The notes under the pieces are model-generated. The model was given only the letters and a program-made list of their open reading frames with translations, was not told the DNA's origin and searched no databases. From contig RSEH01000179.1 of NCBI GenBank assembly GCA_006503475.1, forward strand, positions 1 through 64,000: a stretch of DNA of 64,000 bases. The letters are read 5' to 3'. Below are positions 11,165-19,647 of the stretch, piece after piece. Positions within the stretch are counted from its first letter, which is position 1; every line of letters begins with the position of its first letter. This DNA comes from Stentor roeselii. Lineage: Eukaryota > Ciliophora > Heterotrichea > Heterotrichida > Stentoridae. The position numbers and the translations under genes were made by a program.

Positions 11165-12868
11165 TTACTTAGAAACTCTTTTAAAAACTGACTCTCTGTT
11201 AGGTGTCATTGACTTTGTAGTGAAAACTCTGCTGGTAGCTGCTTTAATTCCTTTTCCATCTTCAAAATTTTCCTTACAAACCAGGCTAAGCCTATTCCTT
11301 AAATTTTTCCCATCCTCTTTTTTTTCATTAAAACAAGCAGTTTGCGACCTTTTATGTCCCAACCTTTCTTCCTTATCAGCCAAGACACTTTTCATGAACT
11401 TTTCAATTCCAGTATGTGCATTTCCAACTTTACAGATCAAACATCCATTTTTAATAGCAACAGCGATTTTTTTCCCAGAGTAAAAAAAAACTCCATCAGC
11501 GATTTTCGAGAAAAAATCTTCAACTTGATAAACTTTTAAATATTCCAAAAACTTTTCATCAGCCGCTTTTTGTTTAAGGTCCAAATCTTTGACATTCTTT
11601 TCTCTTATCTGATTTAAAAGCATTTCATTTAAAACTTTCTCATTTTTTAACATTTCCTTTAAATCATTGATTTCCTTTTGAGGTGAGCAGTTATCTTGAG
11701 TTTTGATTTGAATATATTTATCATCTAAAAGATTTTCAAGTTCCAGGCACTTTTGACGGTAAATTTTGAGTTCTTTTAATAATTCACTGTGATTTGGACT
11801 GAGTGTGACTTTAGGAGCTTTAAGAAGTTCTTCTAGGTCTTTTGGGTAGTTTTGAGATGAGGTTTCGAGCTTGTCTTGAAGAACTTTCCGGCTGAATTCA
11901 GACTCTTGTAACTGTTCTAAGGTGTTGTGAAGCTGAGATTGAAGTGCTCGGAGATGATCAGAAGCATCAAGACTTGAAGACAAGGTAAGAGAAACTTGAC
12001 TAGTTTGCTTAATCAGGTCAATTTCCTGGTCTTTTAACTGAATACTTTTCTCAAAAGCTAAAAACCGATTTTCAGCGATTTTCGCATATTCTTTAAATTC
12101 ATTCGTGATCCTAGTGAGTTGCTTTTCAAGATGTTCTCTTTGAAGTATCTCCTGTTTCAATAAGATCTGAACTGAATTTACTTGTTTAATATGATCTTCA
12201 TGAATAGTCTGCAGAATTTCACAGTGTTTTTTGTACTTCTCCGCCTGAAGAACAAGTTGACTGACAATTTGATGCTCTTCTTGAAGGCCTTTCACCCTTT
12301 CAGAGTTAAATTCAAGACTGATCAAATCAAACTTTTCCTGAAGTTCCAAGTTTTTCACTCGAAGTTCCTTGTTTTTTTCATTCACAATCATGAGAGACTT
12401 GACCAGGTTGTCAATGTTGCTTGACATGGTCGAAGAGTCCAAAGGCTTCTTGACGAGACTTGCTTCTAAGTCGAATACTGAACTGTCAGTCTCTGTTATT
12501 TCTGGAACTGGAGTCAAACTGCTTAAAGAATTTATTGAAACTAGGACTTTCGTTGATGGAAGAACTGAAGGCACTGCTTCTAAAGCTTCTTCTGAAAAGG
12601 ATGAGTAAAGAGGCAACCAAATCGCGCCTTCTGTTGGAAGAGTTGAGATTTGAAGGGAAAGGAAGTATTTTAAATTTGATTTCTTTGAAGAACTTGTTAC
12701 TAGAAGCTTTAGAACTCCTGATAATGGAAACTCGACACAGTTTTCGCTGATTTTTTTGTCGTGGATTAAAACGGTTGATTGCAGGTTGTCGTTTAAGATT
12801 ATGTGGCAGGTGCTGTGCTCTCCTGTGCCTTCTATCTTCAGAATACTCAGAGCTAACGATTCTTTCAT
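11165..12868 (-). CDS. C2-like domain / coiled-coil protein
   Basis: This 567-residue protein of unknown function has an N-terminal ~110-residue beta-rich region that looks like a degenerate C2 domain (alternating strands with FPLSGVLKLLV and GAIWLPLYSSF). A long parallel-type coiled coil follows (~150-440) and then a Lys/Arg-rich tail (~480-567). The same order is found in the gene at 56567-58420, so the two may be distant paralogues. C2 plus coiled-coil proteins are common at ciliary transition zones and basal bodies, but nothing here proves that location. It converges with the upstream + strand gene, with 80 nt between the stops, and diverges from the gene at 13012 with 143 nt between starts. 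Confidence 0.75.
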   Translation of the reverse strand: MKESLALSILKIEGTGEHSTCHIILNDNLQSTVLIHDKKISENCVEFPLSGVLKLLVTSSSKKSNLKYFLSLQISTLPTEGAIWLPLYSSFSEEALEAVPSVLPSTKVLVSINSLSSLTPVPEITETDSSVFDLEASLVKKPLDSSTMSSNIDNLVKSLMIVNEKNKELRVKNLELQEKFDLISLEFNSERVKGLQEEHQIVSQLVLQAEKYKKHCEILQTIHEDHIKQVNSVQILLKQEILQREHLEKQLTRITNEFKEYAKIAENRFLAFEKSIQLKDQEIDLIKQTSQVSLTLSSSLDASDHLRALQSQLHNTLEQLQESEFSRKVLQDKLETSSQNYPKDLEELLKAPKVTLSPNHSELLKELKIYRQKCLELENLLDDKYIQIKTQDNCSPQKEINDLKEMLKNEKVLNEMLLNQIREKNVKDLDLKQKAADEKFLEYLKVYQVEDFFSKIADGVFFYSGKKIAVAIKNGCLICKVGNAHTGIEKFMKSVLADKEERLGHKRSQTACFNEKKEDGKNLRNRLSLVCKENFEDGKGIKAATSRVFTTKSMTPNRESVFKRVSK

Positions 12869-13011
12869 TAATTTGAAATTAGAATTCGTGAAAAAATGAG
12901 AAATGAAGTTGAAGCGATTATTGAAATAATTTGAATGATTAACTAAGATATATTTTATGATTATTATTAAGATTTAATTATAGAATTTTGACTGAGGTTT
13001 AAGTAATAAAA

Positions 13012-13653
13012 ATGCTTTATGCTATTTCAATACCGAAACTAGACAAAAAGTCCATTTCCGAAGTTTCAAGATTCTCCAAATCTCGAGACTCAGAACTTTT
13101 TTACCTAAACCCTGGTCAGTCTCCAATGACAAAAGAAATGGGAAGAACCGATGAAAGTTCAAGTTCAGAAAATATTCAAGGCCCTTCATCTGACTTCTTC
13201 ATCCTGAAAAGAAAGTTCCTGAATAAAAAAGTTGCAGTAGTAAGAAGACGACATCTTCTTCCCATCGCTTCACAAGAAATTCGCGCTGATGACCTGGAGC
13301 TTCCTAAAGTCCAGACCCAAGCTTTGTCATTAGGAAGTTTTCCAGAGAAAAAAAAAGAGGATTTGATTCCTTTATACGAGTATCAACGCTTTAGATTTGA
13401 AGAGACCTGCAAAAGAATTGATGAAATTCGAGCTTTTGACTTGGAATATCGGACTCAAAGACTAAAAACTTCGAAATCTAAAGATTTGATGAAACTTGAG
13501 AAAAAATTATTCACTATAAAGAAGTTCAGTGAGTTTAATATTGAAAAAAGTAAAAGATTGAAGGAAAAATCGAAGGATATTATTGCACATGAACAGAAGT
13601 TTTTGCCTGCCAGAAGAAGACATCAGAATTTTTTTGTGAATCAACTTGTTTAG
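13012..13653 (+). CDS. hypothetical basic helical protein
   Basis: A 213-residue protein that I do not recognise. The N-terminal ~60 residues are Ser-rich and probably disordered. The middle contains a KRKFLNKKVAVVRRRHLLP segment. Residues ~120-195 form a charged helix (IDEIRAFDLEYRTQRLKT and following). The C-terminus, LPARRRHQNFFVNQLV, resembles the N-terminus of the next protein (LSPARRNLNYLVNQDD). This may be a shared short motif or chance. The stop is TAG, 88 nt before the next ATG. Confidence 0.65.
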   Translation: MLYAISIPKLDKKSISEVSRFSKSRDSELFYLNPGQSPMTKEMGRTDESSSSENIQGPSSDFFILKRKFLNKKVAVVRRRHLLPIASQEIRADDLELPKVQTQALSLGSFPEKKKEDLIPLYEYQRFRFEETCKRIDEIRAFDLEYRTQRLKTSKSKDLMKLEKKLFTIKKFSEFNIEKSKRLKEKSKDIIAHEQKFLPARRRHQNFFVNQLV

Positions 13654-13741
13654 ATAGAGAATAATTTGACTTAAAATTTCTTATTTAAACTAATGGATTA
13701 TATCACAAGATCAGAATGAGCATTTTCTAGTAGGTTAATAA

Positions 13742-14344
13742 ATGATTTGTAATCTTTCCCCTGCTCGACGAAACCTGAATTATCTGGTTAATCAAGATGA
13801 TCCTATTGTTCTACTTTACCCTCAGCTGAAAAACCTAAGACCCAACCACACGAAATCTCTCTCTCCAATCTCAAGGATGCCATATAGTCCTGTGAGTCCA
13901 GAAACTGCAAAGACCTCTTGCAATGAAAGTCCAACAGACACCCAAGGAAATTTCGATTTCTCTGAAACCAGTATCGAAGAAAGTCACAAAGACCGAAAAA
14001 TAAACCTTTCTATCCTTCCCCGAGCAAGTCTTTACCAACTTCCTCTTCATCCGATAGAAGAAACGACGACAGAAGACCAGATCTCTCGAAAGCCTTCATT
14101 AAAATCACCTGAATCAAGTCCCCATGTAAATCTCGAAAGCCGCATCTTTAAAAGCCAGTTAGCAGGCCATTCAAATATGAAATCTCCAAAAAAACCTCAA
14201 AGAAACTCTTTAAAAGACCTAAGCTCGCCTTACTCAGAGCCTTTATCTCCAAAACACCTTCCTTCATTAAGAAACGCCGGAAATTCCATGAAAATTGCGA
14301 AAAGTCTTCGAGGGTATAAAAAAATTAATAAATATGATATCTGA
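13742..14344 (+). CDS. hypothetical Ser/Pro-rich disordered protein
   Basis: A 200-residue protein dominated by Ser, Pro, Lys and Glu, with many SP and SPxxP dipeptides (for example KSLSPISRMPYSPVSPETAK), typical of intrinsically disordered, phosphorylated proteins. There is no recognisable domain. The frame closes at TGA 14342-14344, which lies 11 nt inside the next gene's start region, so the two coding sequences overlap in different frames. No 15-nt GT...A...AG intron near the end would change this stop. It may be the C-terminal part of a larger transcription unit with the neighbour upstream, but the sequence does not require it. Confidence 0.6.
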   Translation: MICNLSPARRNLNYLVNQDDPIVLLYPQLKNLRPNHTKSLSPISRMPYSPVSPETAKTSCNESPTDTQGNFDFSETSIEESHKDRKINLSILPRASLYQLPLHPIEETTTEDQISRKPSLKSPESSPHVNLESRIFKSQLAGHSNMKSPKKPQRNSLKDLSSPYSEPLSPKHLPSLRNAGNSMKIAKSLRGYKKINKYDI

Positions 14345-15125
14345 GAAAAAATTCGTCGTTGATGGAGTCAGACAAGGCCTCAGGTCTGACGGAAGACGAT
14401 GTTTTTCTTCGAGAACTCTGGAAATATTCGATAATTCTGAACTTCTGGCAGCTGGAAGTGCTCAACTTGCCATTTCGCTTTACTCACCTCATATTATCTG
14501 TGGTGTTAAAGCGGAAATCGCAGAATTTCCTCAAGTTTGTCTGGGACTTGAAGTCGCTGGAAAAAGTTCTCTTGGGTTTCGGGAAAGGCTTAAAGAATTG
14601 GCTGCGATGATTGAAAGATTGGTTATTCGCTATTTGGATACTCAGCAATTAGAAATTATTCCGGGGAAAAAAGCTTGGAAACTTTTTGTTGATGTTTTGA
14701 TTTTGCAGGAAAATGTTTCGAACTTACTGGAACAGATTAGCTTTACTGTTTGGAGGGCTTTGAAAAATACGAGGTTGATTGGAGTTGTTGGGTTTGTCAA
14801 TAAAAACACTGGTGAGGACTTTTTACAAATAACTAGTGACAAAACCATCTTAAACCTAGAGAATTTTCCAGTGATAATCTCAGTTTCCCTAATATCCAAC
14901 ACACTAGCTCTAGACCTCTCTGACCTAGAAGAGTTATGCAGCGATGCAACACTTCACATCAGCATAGACAAATCAGGTAACCTAAAAGGAATCTCAAAAG
15001 AAGGTCACGGCTGTCTCTCATTCAGCCAGACCTGCCGGTCACTATCAATAAGCAAAAAAGCAGCTGAGAGTTTTTTCAAAGACTCCGAAAAATCAGAGAT
15101 TCAATACAAACTGGATGATATTTAA
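14334..15125 (+). CDS. RRP42: exosome complex subunit RRP42 (EXOSC7-like)
   Basis: This is an RNase PH-fold subunit of the eukaryotic RNA exosome ring, which threads RNA to the nuclease during 3'-5' decay and rRNA processing in the nucleus and cytoplasm. The start at 14334 gives MISEKKFVVDGVRQ, followed by LRSDGR, the hallmark opening of RNase PH-like exosome proteins. The assignment to RRP42 rests on the overall pattern (AGSAQLAISLYSPHIICGVKAEI) and on length (263 residues; EXOSC7 is about 290). The active-site residues of bacterial RNase PH are not conserved, as expected for a eukaryotic ring subunit. RRP45 or RRP43 are possible alternatives. It starts 11 nt before the upstream frame ends and converges on the CDPK gene with only 4 nt between stops. 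Wobble usage flips from T/G to C/A near 14820. Confidence 0.85.
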   Translation: MISEKKFVVDGVRQGLRSDGRRCFSSRTLEIFDNSELLAAGSAQLAISLYSPHIICGVKAEIAEFPQVCLGLEVAGKSSLGFRERLKELAAMIERLVIRYLDTQQLEIIPGKKAWKLFVDVLILQENVSNLLEQISFTVWRALKNTRLIGVVGFVNKNTGEDFLQITSDKTILNLENFPVIISVSLISNTLALDLSDLEELCSDATLHISIDKSGNLKGISKEGHGCLSFSQTCRSLSISKKAAESFFKDSEKSEIQYKLDDI

Positions 15126-15129
15126 ATCC

Positions 15130-16569
15130 TTACACTAATCCACTCATCATATCTTTGAACTCCCTGAAGTCAACCAAGTCATCTCCATTCTGATCCACAT
15201 CCTGAATGAGTTTTTTATAAGCTTCTAAGTCAAGTTTCACAGTCGATTCCAGCATCAACTTCAGTTCCTGAGCTGAAATCTTCCCATTCTTATCCTTATC
15301 AAAAGCCTCAAAAGCCTTTTCCAGCCTTTCCAACGAGAGAAGTTTCTTCCTGTCCATAGCAGCAGCTAAGAACTCAGAATAATCAACAAACCCGCTTTTA
15401 TCAGTGTCAACTCGAGCCATGATCATTTTAATGTCTTCATCACTTAAACTGCTTCCAAAGATTTTCTTGCAATAAACAGTGAACTCTTTCTCATTGATTT
15501 TCCCGTCACCTGAAGTGTCGAAGTTTTTGAAAATATTTGACAACTCGTTTCTTTCTGACTGACTGAGCAGCTGTGAGACGATAAAGCGAATGACTGCTCT
15601 TTGAAACTTTGTAGTTTCTCCAAAGCTGGTTAAGTTGTTGATGACTTGTTGCACCTGGTTTGAGTTGATTTCTGGATTTGCACTTGATTGGACCCACTCA
15701 CAGTTAAAAGCTTCTTGAGCAGAGATGCGTTTGGAAAAGTTGAGTTCTAAGAATTTTGAAATTAGTTCTTTACCTGGAGGACTGATGGAAAGGTACTCGT
15801 TGTTTACCTTGTTGAACTCTCCTTTTATGATCAGGTTAATTGTCTGTTTTTTGGTCTTAGAGGAAAAGGGAAGTTTTCCTGTGAGAAGGATGTACATGAT
15901 CACCCCACAGCTCCACATGTCACATTTTTCTGTGTAGCTCTTTTTGAATATCTCTGGGGCGATGTAGTTAATCGTTCCAATCATTTGAGTCAGTTTTTTT
16001 CCCTGTGGCATTTCGCAGGCAGTCCCGAAGTCAGCGATTTTAATATTTTTACTTGACTGGCTTTCAAGTAACATATTTTCCAATTTCAAGTCTCTATGAA
16101 TAATTCCCTGAGAATGCATGTAAAACACAGCTGAAAGAATTTGTTTCATATAAACTGAAGCGTCAGCTTCACTCAAATAGCCGTTTTTGATGATAGTGTC
16201 AAGAAGTTCCCCTCCTTTGCAGAGTTCCATCACAACGTACAAGTTGAACTCGTCTTCATAGAACTCGTAAATTTTAACGATGTGAGGATGGTCAAGCTTT
16301 CTCAATATTAACACCTCGTTGATCACCTTTTTGCGAGACTCGTCTGACTGAAGCTTGAACTTGTTTATTATTTTTATTGCTCGCAACTCTCGAGTTGACT
16401 TTTGGATCGCGGAGACTACTGTTCCGTATGAACCTGAACCAAGACTGTCTTTTATTTCGTAGAAGGTGTAGATTGAATCGGGAAGGTTTTGAACGAATTG
16501 ACCTGGAAATAAAATCACTGAACCTCGTTGGTTTCGAGGTGCTTTCTTTTGCATTATCCCGCAGCCCAT
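15130..16569 (-). CDS. calcium-dependent protein kinase (CDPK)
   Basis: This 479-residue Ser/Thr kinase has the plant/alveolate CDPK layout: MGCG N-terminus (N-myristoylation at Gly2, likely palmitoylation at Cys3), kinase domain (~38-295), junction helix (~310-345) and four EF-hands. All catalytic motifs are intact: GSGSYG loop, AIK lysine, HRDLKLEN, DFG and APE. The EF-hand loops DTSGDGKINEKEF, DTDKSGFVDYSEF and DKDKNGKISAQEL are canonical; the fourth (DQNGDDLVDFREF) is nearly so. It should couple Ca2+ transients to phosphorylation at membranes. It is transcribed away from the gene at 18160, across 1.6 kb of AT-rich DNA. Compare the altered CDPK-like kinase at 45485. Confidence 0.95.
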   Translation of the reverse strand: MGCGIMQKKAPRNQRGSVILFPGQFVQNLPDSIYTFYEIKDSLGSGSYGTVVSAIQKSTRELRAIKIINKFKLQSDESRKKVINEVLILRKLDHPHIVKIYEFYEDEFNLYVVMELCKGGELLDTIIKNGYLSEADASVYMKQILSAVFYMHSQGIIHRDLKLENMLLESQSSKNIKIADFGTACEMPQGKKLTQMIGTINYIAPEIFKKSYTEKCDMWSCGVIMYILLTGKLPFSSKTKKQTINLIIKGEFNKVNNEYLSISPPGKELISKFLELNFSKRISAQEAFNCEWVQSSANPEINSNQVQQVINNLTSFGETTKFQRAVIRFIVSQLLSQSERNELSNIFKNFDTSGDGKINEKEFTVYCKKIFGSSLSDEDIKMIMARVDTDKSGFVDYSEFLAAAMDRKKLLSLERLEKAFEAFDKDKNGKISAQELKLMLESTVKLDLEAYKKLIQDVDQNGDDLVDFREFKDMMSGLV

Positions 16570-16810
16570 TGGATTTATTTTATTATTTGAAACTGTAATA
16601 AAGATTTGATTTTTTTTTTTAGCGAGGTTTGGGATTTGGAGGTTTTGGGATTTGTTGGGTTTTTGTTTTTATGGGTGTTTTGGGGCAAGGGGAAGGGAGA
16701 AGGGTTTAGGGGTTTCTAGGAGTTTGGAAGGTTTTTCAGGATTGAGATGGAGTTGGAGTAAGTTAGTTCGGAAAGTTTTAGAGTTTTTGAGGGGAGTATT
16801 TAGATGTGGA
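16570..16810 (-). promoter_or_regulatory. G-depleted 5' leader of CDPK gene
   Basis: On the sense (minus) strand this stretch is C-rich and almost free of G, matching the composition before other isolated genes. It is probably promoter/leader. Confidence 0.3.
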
Positions 16811-17999
16811 TTTTTTATGGATGGAATGTAGGCTCATAGATCTTTAGGGTAACAAAATTCAAGAATTCAGTTTGAAGAAGGGCTTCATTAATATTCATAT
16901 GGTTTCAACTTACATAGTTGAATTATAGCAAATATCAATAAATTCTACACCTATTTTTCACAATTTCTAATCTATAGTAATAGTAGATAATAGAAAATCC
17001 ATCTAAATCAAGATAATCTTAAAATGACTAAATATCTATTTAATTAACCTAATATATATGAAGTCAAGGTTTATAAATATGCGGCGAATTATATAAACTC
17101 TATAAGATTACTTAATGATGCTCTATGGTAAATAAAATAAGTGAAATTAGAATTAGGTACAATTTAAATTTTTTTCATATAAAATGATTTTAAATTTAAG
17201 TATTTGTATTAATCTCATAAATCTATATTTTGAAAATATAATTTAAATAGTATATAATTTACCTATGTTTGGAAACAATTCTTAGAAAGCGCATTACCGC
17301 CTTAATTATTAAGACTTATTCATTGATAGTACATAACTCAAATATAAGAGATCTGGCTTTGAAGATATTCTAAATCATTCTCTATGTAGTAACCAATGAT
17401 GTGCTTCGGCATCAAGGATAATCCAATTTTTGTATATTTTCATCTATTTTTACTCAATGAAGGTGGCTAATCGTGCCAGAAAATATATAAATATCAACTT
17501 AAATAAATCAGCTTGGTGCCACTGACCTCAACTGCCTCATTTACATGTTAAAATCACTTAGTTTAAAATATTCAGCTATTGTAAATTCTTTATACCTTAT
17601 ACAAAACTGATTTCATTTAGATACGATATTTTAGACTAATATAATTGATTTAGATTTTACCTTATGAATAAATATTCAGGATTTTGGTTTCAATTTAAGG
17701 TTAAACTTCTCTTCAGAGTAGACATTCTTAGTACATTTTTGTTATTATTTGAAAATCTCTTAGAATCTGAACTTATAATTCAATTTTTATCGATTTAGTA
17801 AGTTGATTTTATTATAATATTTTCTTGAATGCTAGAAATCAATTCAATTGAAATTAGAGTAAATTGACATAAGGAAAGTATTACTAATTCATTTCCCATC
17901 AAAATTTCACTTTTTCACTACGAAACCAATTATTTATGATTGAGTTTATATATAACAAAGATTAGTCTAAATCAAAATCAATCAATAAATCTCATTTTC

Positions 18000-18159
18000 T
18001 TCATAAATCCCTAAAATTTCAAACCTACTTCAAAACCATCACATGAATAAAAAAATTCAACTTAAAATCAATAATCCAATAAATCTCTTAACCAAAGACC
18101 TTTACTAATAAATCCACATTTACCAGCCACTACCCCAGTTATTCCTTAATAATTAACAA
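18000..18159 (+). promoter_or_regulatory. G-depleted 5' leader
   Basis: A C-rich, G-poor sense strand immediately before the ATG at 18160, as seen at other isolated genes. It ends in TTAATAATTAACAA before the start codon. Confidence 0.3.
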
Positions 18160-18987
18160 ATGGGCTGCATGTACGGCAAAGTAGATTGGAATGAATTTGA
18201 GTCCTGCATGGAAGAAAGCTGTTCAAAGTTAGGTCTAGTAAACCTAAACTGCGAAGAGATTTCAAATGTTTTCCACAGGTACACCAACCACTTCCACCTG
18301 ACAAAGCTTCAACTAAGTGAAAGTTTGAAAGAGTTAAACATCGAACTAACCAACGACCTTGTAATGGTCTTTGACCTTTTTTTAGAATGTCCAAAATACA
18401 GCAAATTAGTCCAGCGGCAAAACCTGAAAGCGGAGTACAAAAAGGATTATTACAGAAAACTTTACTCAGTAAAGAAACTTAGCACTTTCGCTATAATACT
18501 GGGGCAGGGAAAGATAAAAGAAAAGTTCAAAGTTCTATTTTTGATTTACGACATCGATGCTTCGAATTGTCTTTCAAAATGGGAAATTTCTTCTTTGATT
18601 ACTGATGTCATGGAAATATCTTTAGAGATTATTCCGGAAATAGGGAAAATATTTTACCCGACGAAAGAAAGTGTGATCAATAAACAAATGGAAAATCTAG
18701 TATCGATGAAGCAGAATTTTATTGATTATTTTAGGTATTTGATATTAGAGGATAGGTATAAAGAGATTTCTTGTCAGGAGTTTTTGAAGATTATGCATGA
18801 ACAGGACCTTAAGTTTGTACTCAACCATAAATCTCTCAGGTCTTTTATTATGAATAATTTTAAGCAAAGGCAGAAGGAGTTTGAAGTGATTAAAAAAGAA
18901 GGGGAAGATTTCGATACTGAACGTGAACAGTACCTTAAGTACAGTCAAACAAGAAAAGGGTACAAAAGAATGACTGCCCAGGTTTGA
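18160..18987 (+). CDS. myristoylated EF-hand-like protein
   Basis: A 275-residue protein with an MGC N-terminus (predicted N-myristoylation plus palmitoylation). The body resembles degenerate EF-hand proteins of the calcineurin-B/neuronal calcium sensor type. Helical pairs surround LIYDIDASNCLSKWEISSL (~125-143), which keeps the EF-hand spacing but lacks a full set of acidic ligands, and LEDRYKEISCQEFLKIM (~202-218). The C-terminus is charged and helical. Ca2+ binding is therefore doubtful. A membrane-anchored regulatory or scaffold role is inferred from the lipidation motif only. Its stop is TGA, followed by TAA after two codons. The CSL4 gene starts 99 nt downstream on the same strand. Confidence 0.7.
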   Translation: MGCMYGKVDWNEFESCMEESCSKLGLVNLNCEEISNVFHRYTNHFHLTKLQLSESLKELNIELTNDLVMVFDLFLECPKYSKLVQRQNLKAEYKKDYYRKLYSVKKLSTFAIILGQGKIKEKFKVLFLIYDIDASNCLSKWEISSLITDVMEISLEIIPEIGKIFYPTKESVINKQMENLVSMKQNFIDYFRYLILEDRYKEISCQEFLKIMHEQDLKFVLNHKSLRSFIMNNFKQRQKEFEVIKKEGEDFDTEREQYLKYSQTRKGYKRMTAQV

Positions 18988-19086
18988 GAGACATAATAAC
19001 ATTATCACTTTAATCTATTGATTTATTGTGAATACTTTGCCAGTTCATTCTGTATTTTCTAACTTTTATTCATTTTAAGTCTAATA

Positions 19087-19599
19087 ATGATATTTCCAGG
19101 AGAAGTGATTAACCAAGACAACTTACCTGGAACTTATAAGGATAAGAATGTCTTCAGGGCTTCTAAAATTCTTACAAATACTGAAGACAGCTCTACTGCC
19201 AGCAAGTCTCAAATCGTTCCAACGATTTCTAATCTAGTAATGTGCCGTATCATCAAAACAACTTTTTCACAAGCCCAGGCCCATATTTTATCAGTTGAAG
19301 GCCGTAGTCTGCGTTCAGCCTTTTTAGGCATAATCCGTTTGCAAGACATCCGCAAGCACGAGATAGAAAAAATAGTGATAGAAGACTGCTTCCAACCAGG
19401 AGACATAGTTCAAGCCCGAGTAATCTCCTTAGGTGATTCAAAATGGTTCTACCTGAGCACAGCAGAGCCAGAGCTCGGAGTGATTCTATCCTGGACCAAC
19501 GGTGAGCGTCTTTTCCCTCACAGCTGGGAAGACATGATAAACCCAAGAACCGAAGAAAAGTTCAAAAGAAAAGTAGCGAAGCCTCTAATCTTAGAATAA
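19087..19599 (+). CDS. CSL4: exosome cap subunit CSL4 (EXOSC1)
   Basis: This is the S1-domain cap protein of the RNA exosome. The 170 residues match the size and layout of CSL4: an N-terminal beta domain beginning with the typical PGEVI (VxPGD/E) motif, an S1-like domain (~46-130), and a short C-terminal part. The segment FLGIIRLQDIRKHEIEKIVI, followed by DCFQPGDIVQARVISLGD, is the conserved S1 core. The usual C-terminal zinc ribbon is not evident, as the expected Cys pairs are missing. CSL4 helps recruit RNA and cofactors such as MPP6 and RRP6 to the exosome. Another exosome subunit, RRP42, lies about 4 kb upstream on the same strand. The start is in the common context CTAATAATG. Confidence 0.85.
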   Translation: MIFPGEVINQDNLPGTYKDKNVFRASKILTNTEDSSTASKSQIVPTISNLVMCRIIKTTFSQAQAHILSVEGRSLRSAFLGIIRLQDIRKHEIEKIVIEDCFQPGDIVQARVISLGDSKWFYLSTAEPELGVILSWTNGERLFPHSWEDMINPRTEEKFKRKVAKPLILE

Positions 19600-19647
19600 C
19601 AAAATAACTCTTTTTTCACTATTCCATCTAAAGAGTCATATTTAATA

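Larger units (their letters stand above)
16570..18159. other. AT-rich divergent intergenic region
   Basis: This 1.6-kb stretch lies between two divergent genes. Its left end (16570-16810) is G-rich and C-poor on the + strand, i.e. G-poor in the sense of the leftward CDPK gene. Its right end (about 18000-18159) is C-rich and G-poor in the sense of the rightward gene. The middle is AT-rich with stops in all frames. A small GC-richer island at 17390-17440 contains a short UUCG-capped hairpin followed by an AATTTTTG run; I could not match it to a known RNA. Confidence 0.6.

Noticed and set aside
18960-18990. TGA stops followed soon by TAA (18985, 29800, 58418), suggesting TGA might code for Trp as in some heterotrichs
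   Set aside because: No in-frame TGA occurs inside the long conserved proteins, which use TGG for Trp, and RRP42's start overlaps a TGA stop. TGA acts as a stop here.
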